DNA from: Zygnema cylindricum
Lineage: Eukaryota; Streptophyta; Zygnematophyceae; Zygnematales; Zygnemataceae
Reading direction: 5' to 3'
DNA length: 62,000 nucleotides
NCBI GenBank assembly: GCA_037447655.1
Contig: JBBHKE010001664.1
Location: 1-62,000, forward strand
Part shown: piece by piece, positions 1-11,300 of the stretch
Position numbering within the stretch: position 1 is the first letter of the stretch
Layout of the letters: each line of letters opens with the position of its first letter
The notes under the pieces: model-generated
What the model was told of the DNA's origin: nothing
Seen by the model: the letters and a program-made list of their open reading frames with translations, nothing else
Database searches by the model: none
Translations under genes and position numbers: made by a program

Positions 1-2000
1 AACACATCATACATCGCAATCTTCGTCAATATTTTTGCAACTTCTTTAGTTGTTGGCACATAGTTAAATTGTAACTCCTTAGTAGTCATCAAACCCCTTA
101 GAAAATGACTTTGAATCCGAATGTGTTTTGTAGGATTATGAAACACCTGATTCCTAATTAACGCCTTTGGACTCATGCTTTTCGAAAAAATATTCATACA
201 ATCAAATCACAAATCCTAAATTCCCCAACATCTTCTTAATCTAAAGTAACATGTTTGCCGCATGGCACGCCGCCATGTATTCAACTTCCGTTGAACTTAA
301 CGGCACCGGCGACCGTAGCCAATAACTCCGAAAACGGGTGCCTCTCCGCTAAAAATAAATGAGTAACCAGACGTCAACTTTCTTGAAAAGCGATCGTCGT
401 TGTCACAGTATCCGTAACTCCCTAACGCTCCATTTGGATCAAATATGAGAACCATATCCATGCTACCAACTAGGTACTTAAAAATCCATTTAACGACCTT
501 GTAATGGACAACCTTTAGTACATGACATTGTCTACTAACGATCACCGCAGCTAGAAAAGTGTTTGGCCTCCTAACGCTAAGGCACATGAGGTGGCCGATT
601 GTCTCCCTGTAAGAAACGTCCACGATCTCCACGTTTTCAAACTTATTGTACTACACTTTGGAGTCAAGGGTGTCGATACTGGTTTTACGTCCAACATAGA
701 AAACCGTGCAAGTAACTCCTTACAATAATGTTTTTGACTAACTTTTATGTTCCCTAACATGTCACGGATCACTTAAATCCCCAAAATGAACTTTACCATG
801 CCCGTATCTGTCACCTTTAAGTGCCAATTTAGAAACTTCTTCAGGTCGCTAATCTTGTGAATGCTATCTGAAACCACCAGGAGAAAATCTTTCACGTAAA
901 TAGAGATGTTTTGATCTCTCTCCCATCTCCCTTTTTTCCTCTCTCTCTCTCTTTCCCTCTTGGTGCCTGCTTCAATAAGTACAACAAAAGTCAAAGTCAC
1001 CATACAATTCTTGGTTTCCCGTCACCCTCTTTGAATTTTTCATGTACACGTCTTCCTCTTCTACCAGTAAAGAATCAGATTTTACCACAATTGCGTAGGT
1101 TTTCGTTTAATCCATTCCTTCAATTTCTAAATCTATTGCATAGAAGCCATGCCTTGTATTTGATAACTTTTCCTGGAGAGCCTGTATTCGTTCGAAAGAC
1201 CAACTTGCATCAATCGCCTTCTTTTCGCGGCAAGTTATTTGACCTCTTGAATGTTCAATTAGCTTCCACGGACTTATACTCCTTTTCTTATGCCGATTTT
1301 CACTTTTTTTCCCAATCTCCGGACTGTCTTCCGCTGGAATACGAGCTAATTTTCACACACTAATTGCTATAATACGAAATCATTCTCTTTTGGTTCAAAG
1401 ATTCAATAACGGGATTTTGGGATTTCCCCACCTATCCGATCATATGACAACTTGGCAGGTTTCTTCCCTTTAAATTGACAGTGCTTCTTCACTACTGTCA
1501 TATTTCGACTTCTTCCCCAACTGCAGTAAGCTCGACTTTGATTTCCGACTACGCAAAGTTTTCCGTGATAACCGAGAACTCAGGATGCCGACATCTCAAG
1601 CCTCACGATCAACTTCCGGAACTTTGTTAACCATAAAACCAGTTCGGATAGAATTCCCCTTAGTACGCCGTAATTGGCCATCCTTCAAATCCGATCCCTC
1701 CAAATCTAAGAATTCCTTTTGCTCGTGTTTCTCGTGGAAATAAAGGTTAATTTCTTGGTTTCTAAAGAATTCCATTACCGATTTTAAATCCTCATGAAAT
1801 TCAACATTTCAAAAAAATTCCACACTTTTACGTTTAGGATCGAATACACGATACATGCCTACTTTAGTACTACATCCCCCAAATACCTCAGAGCAAATTT
1901 CCCCTCGCAACACATTTACTCGGTTCCACGTCCCACACACGTAACATCATCTACGTTGCACAAAAAAAAAAACGAAAACAAAAACGATATACAGACAAAC
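1..2000 (-). pseudogene. Decayed Ty1/copia polyprotein (copy A), integrase end to RNase H
   Basis: Read on the minus strand, the segment runs from about 1990 down to the left edge through the C-terminal integrase region (a YRVFDPKRK-like string near 1830), the integrase-RT linker, reverse transcriptase (KAID.SW near 1220, FILGI near 780, KPVSTPL near 660) and RNase H (YGYCDND near 410, SGYSFIF near 365). Stops and frameshifts break every domain. The text is closest to the copia at 28584-30147 (for example IVSR.CH and FRYLVG), so both belong to one family. The element continues off the left edge. It is old and non-functional; no LTR could be placed. Confidence 0.8.
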
Positions 2001-3689
2001 GTACTGAACTGAACTTTCGGTTGTGTCCTCATTGTACATGATGATAACTTCTTGTTGTGTTCGTATAGGGGTTAAAAGAATTCCAAAACATTCAAAACCG
2101 GGCTGCATTGTGTTGGTAACGCTGACAGCTACACAACGGTTGTTTTTTTAAGCAAAACAAATCTTTTTGGTCCGAAATTTGGTATAGTATTGCAAATTCT
2201 AGCTAAAAAAAAAAAAAAAAAAAAACATTGGAATCATTGGAATTTATTTCATGCTCTTGTGGTCTAATGAGATTAGAAAATGTTTTCTTTGTTTTTTCCA
2301 AGTCTTCTCTTTTCCAAACAATATATATTCCTATCCTTTTTTTTCAGTTCGAACTTTATCTCAACAATCTGCATACCATATGGTTATTTAGAAAAAACAA
2401 CTAATTGAAGGTGGCTAATTTAGGCCATTTTCCCCATGCAATTTGGAGGGCCAAACGTTGGCGAATTTGAGTTTTCTTATTTTCTTGGTTCATTCTATGA
2501 GTTTACTCTGCTCGTTTTTAATTAATGTATTCATAATGTTTATGTATATACACATTAAATCCCAAATTTTCATAATGAAGTCCCTAAACAGCCTAACAGT
2601 CACGTACCGTGACTGTTTTTTGATACATACAGTAAAGGGTCTCCAGGTTGAGTTTTCACCTTTGCGGATTTCAGGAAGTTAAAAATCTGGCATTAAAAGA
2701 AATCTTGTCCGCTGATTTCACAAATTAAAGATTTAGTTTTATGTTTGCAGAGATTGCAGGATAAAAGAGCTAAAATACAGTTTGTTTGATTGACTATTTT
2801 TGACGGATATAGAGTGTCTATAGGTGTAAAAGTAGATTTATTTTTGTTCGTACACTCAAGTTCGACACTTTTTTATTTTTTTTCTCAGCCATTATGTTTC
2901 ACAAGGTCTACAAAACCTGGAAAACAATCTTCTTTGGCTAAAGAAAAAATTATGTACAATACTCCAGCTATTCTGTTCTTTTTGCACATCCATGCTATTC
3001 AATTGGGTAACATGGTGTCATTTTCCGTAAGGCTAATTAATTGGTTTAGATATGTTTCCTGTACATGTGCAAAATCGGACTGCATTTTTAGACTTGTTTG
3101 GCTTGATTAAACAGATTATTACACCTCCGAAATAATGTGACATTTTATAGGTTATTTTGAGTGCAACCATTTTCTTTTGTTTAAGCTTCACCGAAAAAGT
3201 ACTGCAGTATAAGACTACTCGGTTGTACAGATTGGAGTTTACAATTATTTTTGGGCCGTCCAAGACCTTTTCGCAAGATTTCTGTAGACGTGTATTCTTT
3301 CTTTGAAGATTTTGGAAGAGCGTCTATTTTTACCCCACTAATTCCCTCAAACATCAAAAATTGTCTGTGATTTCCGTTGCTTTTTATTTTTCTGTTTCCA
3401 ATTTGCACGAAAGTTGCTTTTACAGATCAAAAACCTTTAATTTGACCATCTCCTAAAATTGCGCGCAAAACTTTCGGGCCTTTAACAAAAAATTGGTTCC
3501 GACAAGATGGCCAATTTTCAACATTCGATCCAAATACTTGGGTGTTCTTTTTGTTTTTTGAATATCTTGAAAACTTGAAGCGCTTTCTGTAATCCTTGTT
3601 TGCAATCAATTAATTGAAGTTTAAAGGATTGCCATTCCTCTATGTGTTTGTCTAAATCAATTTGTTGAAAAAGGAGGTATTTTGTAGTC
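2001..3689. other. Intergenic sequence, no gene recognised
   Basis: AT-rich DNA with homopolymer runs. I see no recognisable coding exon, and the short open frames here resemble no family I know. The only structured item is the inverted repeat at 2595-2617, listed separately. Confidence 0.5.
2595..2617. repeat. Perfect 10-bp inverted repeat with 3-nt loop
   Basis: The arms AACAGTCACG and CGTGACTGTT are exact reverse complements separated by TAC. A closely related hairpin occurs at 9501-9521. The core contains ACGTG/CACGT text like plant bZIP sites, but a regulatory role is only a guess. Confidence 0.6.
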
Positions 3690-4080
3690 TTTCTTATGGA
3701 CTTACTGCAGCCCTCATACTTGTCGTAGTCACTGAGGACCTGTAGAAAGCCATGGCAGCCAGCTGCAGTTATAGGAGACAGGCAGATCATTCAGGGCAGT
3801 TTTTCTTTGCAAAATATATTACTGCACCTTGTGAGAATTGACCCAGTGACCTGTGAATAATAGCCGTACGGACCAGCAGTACGCCTTATCCAATAAGCCT
3901 TGAAGATTCGATACATGTATATGGCGCGATAATGATTTAAAGCCGTACACCGCCGGAATCATCGTCGCCTTTCCCGTCTTGATTTAAACCAGCGTCACCT
4001 GGTATTGCTCTAAACAAGAAAGAGACCAGCAACAAACATTTTAAAATAACAAATGCATTATAATTCCCATACCATTTATA
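3690..4080 (+). mobile_element. LTR remnant of the long-LTR copia family, with antisense tRNA-like insert
   Basis: The text around 3715-3770 (ACTTGTCGTAGTCACTGAG followed by CCATGGC) matches the same landmark in the LTRs at 52100-52145, 53075-53125 and, on the minus strand, near 46750-46810. About 60 bp after CCATGG the minus strand reads as a tRNA-like module. It has an A-box-like GGCTTATTGGATAAGGCG (3888-3905) and a B-box-like GGGTCAATTCT (about 3833-3843). The A-box resembles plant tRNA-Arg. No polyprotein is attached, so this is a solo or truncated LTR. Confidence 0.5.
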
Positions 4081-7000
4081 CACACTCTCCAAAAAATGGA
4101 ATTGTTGAAGGCATTGACATTAATTCAACGAAAAGATTTTAAACCACAAAAAAATAATTTACTTCTATGGTTTTGTCTGTTTGAGTGGCCACGGTTAAGA
4201 AAAGCTAATACGCGTTATAATGACTTCCGAGTAATCATACAGTGGAAAATGCGTTGGATTTCATTGAAAATGATTTTACAAAACTTAGAGAGAGCAAGAT
4301 TGAGTACCCGCCATCTGCGGGCCTAACCAATTAGAATCTTTAATGCATGATTTCTCCAATGTTCTAAAGTAGGAATGACTTGATAAAAAGATATGAAAAG
4401 AATATAAAAATATTGTGCATGTACTTCTATCATAATTATCATGAATGTAAAAGGAGGCCAAAGATGTAGCAATTTGAGTAATTATTCCATGTTTCTATCA
4501 ACTTGCACAAATAACACAATGTAAACTGAAAACTTTCGAAAGGGAGAATTGTCTAAAGGTGCGATATAAAAGGCAAATAAAAAGTAAAATGTAGCAGTGT
4601 AATGACAAAGAAACCGCATAACTTTAAAGAAATGAGCATCTGGGAACCAAAAGCTATTATTTATCATATTTAGAACCAATTAATAACCTATTACCAAAAT
4701 TTCAACAGTTTAGAATAAAATTGTAATTATCATCACAGTGATACTCCACGTGCAAATGTAGGTGTCTAATTCTTTTGGATATCCAGAAGTCATGAGTTTA
4801 AGGCTCGTGAGTTTTCCGTAACATTTAGTAGCCAGATTATGGTGTGATATTTTTCTCTTTTTTTTAGTCAATCTCCTTTCTGTTTTTAAGAGTAGACCAA
4901 TGTATAATATATCTCTTGTTGAAAGATGGCCGAATATGTGATGCACCAACATTTTATTCCACACAGGCATGGTTTACGAACCAGTGCAACTAGTGGTAGT
5001 GGCAGTAAAGTGATCATTTAGAATTGGTAAGATTGCCATGGCTCTATAAATTATTTTATTATCAGACAACAATGTCATTTGCTCCTCATGATTTTCTTCC
5101 TCAAAGGCCAATTTACATAATCCAAACAAAAAATCCAAAATGGCAAAATTTGTAACAATAATGTAGTTGTTGGCATTCGGTAATGAACATAGAAATCGTG
5201 ACTGTTGTTGGTTAGCATCTTAATGACCATCATGTCAGGATCATGAGTGCATTTCCTACCAGGCCTAGAATTTTTTTCCATAAACAAATATTGAGGATTG
5301 TTGTGCATTCTTCAATGATGATGTGGGACCAGGAAGCATCTTGCTGGAATTCAAGGCTGGGCTAGTAGATCCAGCAAACAAACTTTCATCTTGGAAAGAC
5401 CCGCGCAACGTATGCAAGTGGTTTAATGTGGTTTGTGAGAACAAGATCGTAACCAAATTGTATGACCTTTGACTTTTTACTGGATATGATGTACATTGTA
5501 TATGACATAGAACAGTGCATCTATTAGTGTAAAGCATTTCATTTTTTCATAGTTGTCGACTATATGTAACAACACTAAAACTAATATGATAGTTATCAGT
5601 TTATCTACCAAATGGTTGAATATTACATTTTGCCTCATTTTCTTTCCAATAAAGCTATTTCAATCACAACATGTACACCTCCCACTATGCTAACGTAGAC
5701 ACTCACGATATCCTTTGGTTTTCCCAAGATGAATCTACAACTTTTACTTTGCATGTACATCAAGTTTGCTAACTGAAGTTCTCCATAAAATTCCGAGCAA
5801 ATCTACTACAACTTCTGCTCGAGAGAGAACAGCATGGAGGAAAGATATTAGTTTTCCCTTTTATAGATTTAAACACCGTAGGTAAGCAAGTGACTTTTGC
5901 AACTTTTTGCACCTATTTTGTGAAGCCTATCCTCTTATATAAGCGACCGATGGCAACACCTTCCTTAAGATTATCAATACAGATCAATCCTAATCCTCCA
6001 GCTAGCCGCTATGAACAACGTCCAAAAAGAACGCTTGACCGGCGGCGAAAGACTTCGTACTTAAGGCTTCAGCCAAAGGTGTAGCACGTAGCAGCTTCGT
6101 CCAAAAAGCAGGGAGCTACAAACACAAATAGGTATGACAAAGCGGAACCGGAAATGTAGCGAACTACATGAAGGTGCATAAGTTGTCGAAGTGTTCCGCT
6201 GCTTTTTTATAGCCACTCCGATTTTAACGCTCCGCGCCTCGCTCCGGTATTTCTTTGCCATTTGGGTTTGCCGCTCCCGTACCTTTTCCGCAGTAAACCT
6301 GTATCGCGAAGGAAGAACAGAGCAGTAGGGTAAAATTAAACCTGCCTTGTTGAATAAGCAGTAATTTTTTCGTTACAAGCATGGCTTTTTTCAGAAGTGG
6401 ATATGAACCACTACCCTACTGAACTGCCTACAACAAAAAAAATGACCTTTTATGTCTCGATCTAAACTAGTTAGTATGCAAAAATTGTTGAATGGAAGTG
6501 CACATTTCAAGGCCAGTATAGATTTCGAAAAAGCTTTTCTATCTATAAAGAGCTCGCTGTTTAATTTAATTGATTGTTCCTTCCAATGGTCATAAACTCT
6601 TTTTGAATACTATTGTAGAATAGAATAGTATAGTTTAGCAAAAAGCCACACAAATAGGATAGTGTTATATTAATCAAAAGTGGATTGGTGGTTTGTTTAT
6701 GTAATTGGAACCACATTCAAAATGTACAAAGCAATTTTAAGAATTCTGCAACTGATCATGTTTTAGATAACGGTACTGTACTGTTCTCTGGTGGGGTATC
6801 GCATAGTATACAGAGGCATGTCTCGGAGACTGTTTTAAAGACAAGCACGGCTTCCCGCAAGAAGCCTTTAGATGAGTCATTTCAAACGGATAGCCAAGCT
6901 TTTGGGGGCCGAGCTGTTTACAAACACGGTTATTTGATTGGCTTTTGCCCTAAGCGATAACACCGCAAGGGGAGATAGAGTTACTGACATCGGCAGGTAC

Positions 7001-8277
7001 AACCGTTCTGTGCTCTTCTTGCACGCTTAGAAAAGCAGCGAACTACAATAAGAAAGGTTTCTGTGCTTTTTCAAAATTAGTGCGTCATATGTCATCCATT
7101 TGTTGCACGTCGTGTCTGCTTTTGAAAGTAGCACCTAGTTTTAAGAAAATGCAAGTGTTTTGAAGGCATTATAGCTAAAGATCTTCCAAATTCTATTGAA
7201 TGCAAATCTAAATTCTAAAATGATTCAGGAAACTAAGCGATTGCAAATACCTATTACTGCTTTAGTAATTCGTTGCATAACAAATGGTGATTGCTTGCAA
7301 TTCATTTACCTTTGATGTAAATGTATTTTTGAGACAATCATACACTCTAAAAGTTGTTGAACTACACAGCTTTTCTTTCTTGTGACGCGCGCAGCGATAA
7401 ACTGTTTATAACATGAAGAAGTAGCAAATTCATTTGGTGCACAACAATGTTAAGTAATTTGCTCTTTTAGTGTGCAATACCTAGCGCTATTCACCTTGGG
7501 GCACAAGCACGAAGCGACAAAGGAATACCAGAGAAGCAACAAACAACAAGCACAAATAACAGTTTGCTTTTTTTTGGACGAAGGAATACCAGAGCGGAGA
7601 TGAAGGGTACAGTCATAGATATGCTACGCACCATTTGGCTCCACCAATGGAAGCGCTGAAAAATAGACCATCCGGCCCCGAGACCTACGGCCCTGATACT
7701 ATCCACGTCATCTGAAAAAATGAGCGCTATTGCGCGATTGCTTGAAGTTGGCTGTTTTTTCTGGTATTGCATGGATACGTGCGTCCTAAAAAAACACCGA
7801 ACCTTTCGACAAAAGGGTTTTGTCACTTAGCGTGCTTCGCACCTTCGGCTGGAGTGGGTAGCACCGAACAGCCTGGTCCTGGAGGCTTGTCATTAGCTTT
7901 TTTTTTTGGTATAGGGCACATACCTTCGGGCCGTTCCAAAAAACTATTCTAACTGGAGTGGTTACCATGACTGGTTTTCTTCAATGCCACGAGTGAAACT
8001 TAGAGGGGAGTCATGGTTCATCAGATGAGCCGCACCTGTAAGCTAAATAAGTAAAATTGTTGGCCCATTTTGAGAGACAATAGTGATTGGAAAGCATTTA
8101 AGCATGGGGTAGCATTCGGAATTATCAATGTTACATGAACGCATGTTGATTTTTCCATAATTTTTAGCTCCAACCCTAATGGTCTTTTATGCTTGTCTGA
8201 TTGATAGCGCTTAACATATGCACTAGCTGCACAAAGAATGAAGTAATTCCCAGAGGCTCCTCTTTTTTGTGATGCAG
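4081..8277. other. Sequence upstream of the LRR-protease exons, no gene recognised
   Basis: About 4.2 kb without a recognisable exon. The start codon, signal peptide and N-terminal LRR cap of the gene that begins at 8278 should lie here (or left of the window), but I could not identify them. Several short open frames (for example 6685-6960 plus and 7491-7826 minus) show no domain signature. Confidence 0.4.
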
Positions 8278-8349
8278 GATACTCCCAGCAATCGTCTCTG
8301 GAGGAAACATCTCGGAAGCCATAGGCCTCTTGGATACCCTTGTAGAGTT
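8278..8349 (+). CDS. LRR exon 1 found (divergent repeat)
   Basis: This is a 72-nt exon after TGATGCAG and before GTAAGT, phase 2 on both sides. It reads ...SGGNISEAIGLLDTLVEL, which keeps the N-I-x-E-A-I-G-x-L-x-x-L-x-x-L pattern of a plant LRR although its first half is divergent. Length, phase and position agree with the following LRR exons. Confidence 0.65.
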
Positions 8350-11300
8350 GTAAGTGGAAAGATTGGGAGTAATTAGGGCGATATGCATTTGTGCTAGAGA
8401 CTAGAATTCCTGGCACGAAATCCTTTTTCTGCAATAGCAACTAATAAAGATAAGTCATGCAATGGTCGTAGTGCAGTCCCTTAAGGTTTTTTTGCTTATT
8501 ACTTTAATAGTGAACGTGTTCAAAAAAGGATTTGATTACATGTGCATAACATGATTATAACCATTTTTCGATGATTTATCTTTCAGGGATTTATCTGTCA
8601 ATAACTTGAGTGGACCTGTTCCACAGTCTCTGGGAAATCTACAAAAGCTTAGAATACTGTGAGCATAAAAATTCTTGTTTCCCAATTTTCCAGGAAAATT
8701 TCAGTAGCATAATTTGATTTTTCCTGTGCTTGTAAGTAGAGCTGTATAGTTATCTGTATGGCTGCTACCAATCTTCATGATTAAATCCTCTCCTTTCCTT
8801 GTCCTACTAATTCCCTTCACTCGCTTTTGCTTGAGTATTCCATATAAAAAAATCCTCAAATCAGAGAGAAAAAAAATTGCACATTTGTTTTACATGCTAC
8901 TTAATGCTCTCATCCAGGAAACTGCTTTTACCGATCACAAAAACGGTCTAGATCCGTCCAAAAAGATCAAAACAAATGCGGTTGATGTAGGAAGTATAGC
9001 TAACATCAGTATCTACACGGAAAAAAAAACATGGTGAAACGAAGTGAACCGGGACCCCAACTTGGTGACTTTTTAATCTTAAATTCGTCCAACTTTGAAC
9101 TGGAATTTTGGGGTCATCTGAGGTCATATGTTCTATTATCTGTTTGTTGACAGTCGAATCCGATATTTTATGATCACAAATGATTGCATTTTCTGGGTAA
9201 ATCATTTTTTTTCGTTTTTATTTTTCTAGTGACCATGTATTTTAGTTGAAGTATTTATCCTAAGGTGGAAATTGTTGACCCTTTTTAACCTGTTTCACAG
9301 TTTTTCTGATATTGTGAAAATTGGAACTTCGAACCTTCTGTTGGGGGTGGAAGGTGGTCGTTTTGTTGGTTTGGAAATGGAATCTATTTTACTCACCTAG
9401 ATTTTCAGATGTTTCCAAAACCAGAAGCAATCTACATGATGCATACCGTGTCGTTTCTCGACAGATCTAATGCTAACATTATAATAAGATCCATTACAAA
9501 ATAGTCACGGTACGTGACTATGTAGGTTGAATGAAGATATTTTGTTTTTATTTTCCAGAAACTCTAAAATTTTAAGAGAAAATAACAAACTCAATGTTTA
9601 CATCTGCTAGCAGCTCACTTCCAACGTGAGAACTGACATTGGCACGTTTTCTGATTTTCCGAAGATTTGCAATAGACGCACAAAACCACCTTCGGTTGTC
9701 ATTTCTTTTTTAAAACGCATACTGGGTATGCCTATAATTGAGATTCGAACAAAACCAAAAACAAAAAAAAACGGAAACAATTTAAACTGTTTGGTAAAGG
9801 ATAAGAGTTGCACTGGGAGTAACGTCGCTATCAAAATTGAAAAACCCCAGATATCATGAATCCGTAAAAAATAGCAGGAGTCGGAAATAGAATAATATGC
9901 CAAATAAAAGGACATACAGAAACACGGAAGTCGGATAACATTTCAACATCCAAATTCGCATCCAAATTTTTTTTTGCTCCTTCGTTGCTATGAATTTTTT
10001 TTTGTTAAGGAATTCGTCTAAGTGGTGGAATTCGACATCATTCAACGAATTATCATTTCGACCATTAAAGGATATGATTGATCATGTAGCAATTACTGCC
10101 ACAAAAATTGAAGTGGTTTCATGTTTCAGGATGCAAATTAATGCGAAGATGCAGATTTAAAGAGTAAAGAACACACAATAGCAACAAACGACATTTTTAT
10201 ACATTTATTGTAAACGTACAGTATGGCTGTGTATCTTTAAAGTTCCCATCAACCTGATGAATACGGCCCTTCTACTTTAAAAGCCTATGTTTGTTAAACA
10301 GTTACAAGACAAAGTACACAAGGGTCCAACACAATGTATGCAAGGGTCTCTGGCAGTAAGTACACTTTTCGGTTTGGGTCAATATTTTAGAGGAAAGCAA
10401 ACAGATGCCAGAAAAAAGTTGAAATCTCTATTTATGTGCAGAATTTTCATGCCCTAATTTTCGGCAGGAGCGAACTCTACGTGATTTTTGTTGCAGACGC
10501 CTCTCCAAAAACAACCTTATAGGTCCAATTCCCTCCAGTCTTATGAATCTGTCAAGACTCCTAGTGTTGTAAGTATTACAAGAACACACCCTCCACTTCT
10601 TTTTAAGTCAATGTGGTACAGTTTTACCCTCCTCTGTTGTTTAAGCATCGCCAAGGTATGCTCTTCAGAAACGGTGATGGGTTGCGTGCTCATATGGAGA
10701 TGAGTTAATGTTAGCTTCTGGCTAAAGGTCGACTGTATGATGGGTCAGAGATGAGGGTGTTTAACCTTAGATCTCGAGCAACTTTTTTAAATGAATGTTT
10801 CAGGAATCTGGATCAAAACAATTTCAGTGGTACTTTACCTTCAAATATCGGCAGCCTAAGCAAGTTGCGAATACTGTAAGTTGAGCCACATTGTACCCGG
10901 TTTTCTGGCTTTACCACAAAAATAAAGAGATATTCACGGTTTTAAGCTTATTTTATATCACAAAAAGTCCCAGTTTCGTTAACTTAACCTTTTACGTCAT
11001 ATCCCAATTTTAATGCAGAGATTTGTCTTTTAACAAGTGGATGGGCACAATGCCTGCAAGTTTTTCCAGTCTTAAAAAACTTGAAGAATTGTAAGTTACA
11101 TCTCTCAATTTTCTTACTCTGCGATTGTATTTGACATAAAGTAACAAAAACTTGAACAATTGTCTAGCCTTCAATGCTTTGAGATATCAAGCATAAATGT
11201 CATAATGGTCGTCGTTGTCAAAACCTTCAAATGTCTCCTGATACCTGCAACTTGAAAACTAAAGTCAAAATCAAGCCTTTGGTCTTCCGCTTTATTTACA

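Noticed and set aside
911-1363. 150-codon plus-strand open frame
   Set aside because: It is the antisense of the decayed copia RT; the minus strand reads the conserved KAID.SW and FILGI motifs.
6685-6960. 91-codon plus frame upstream of the LRR exons, considered as the first exon
   Set aside because: No signal peptide, no LRR cap Cys pair, and no donor with phase 2 at its end.
9626-9915. Frames on both strands inside the long LRR-gene intron
   Set aside because: No LRR or other motif and no matching splice phase; treated as intron sequence.
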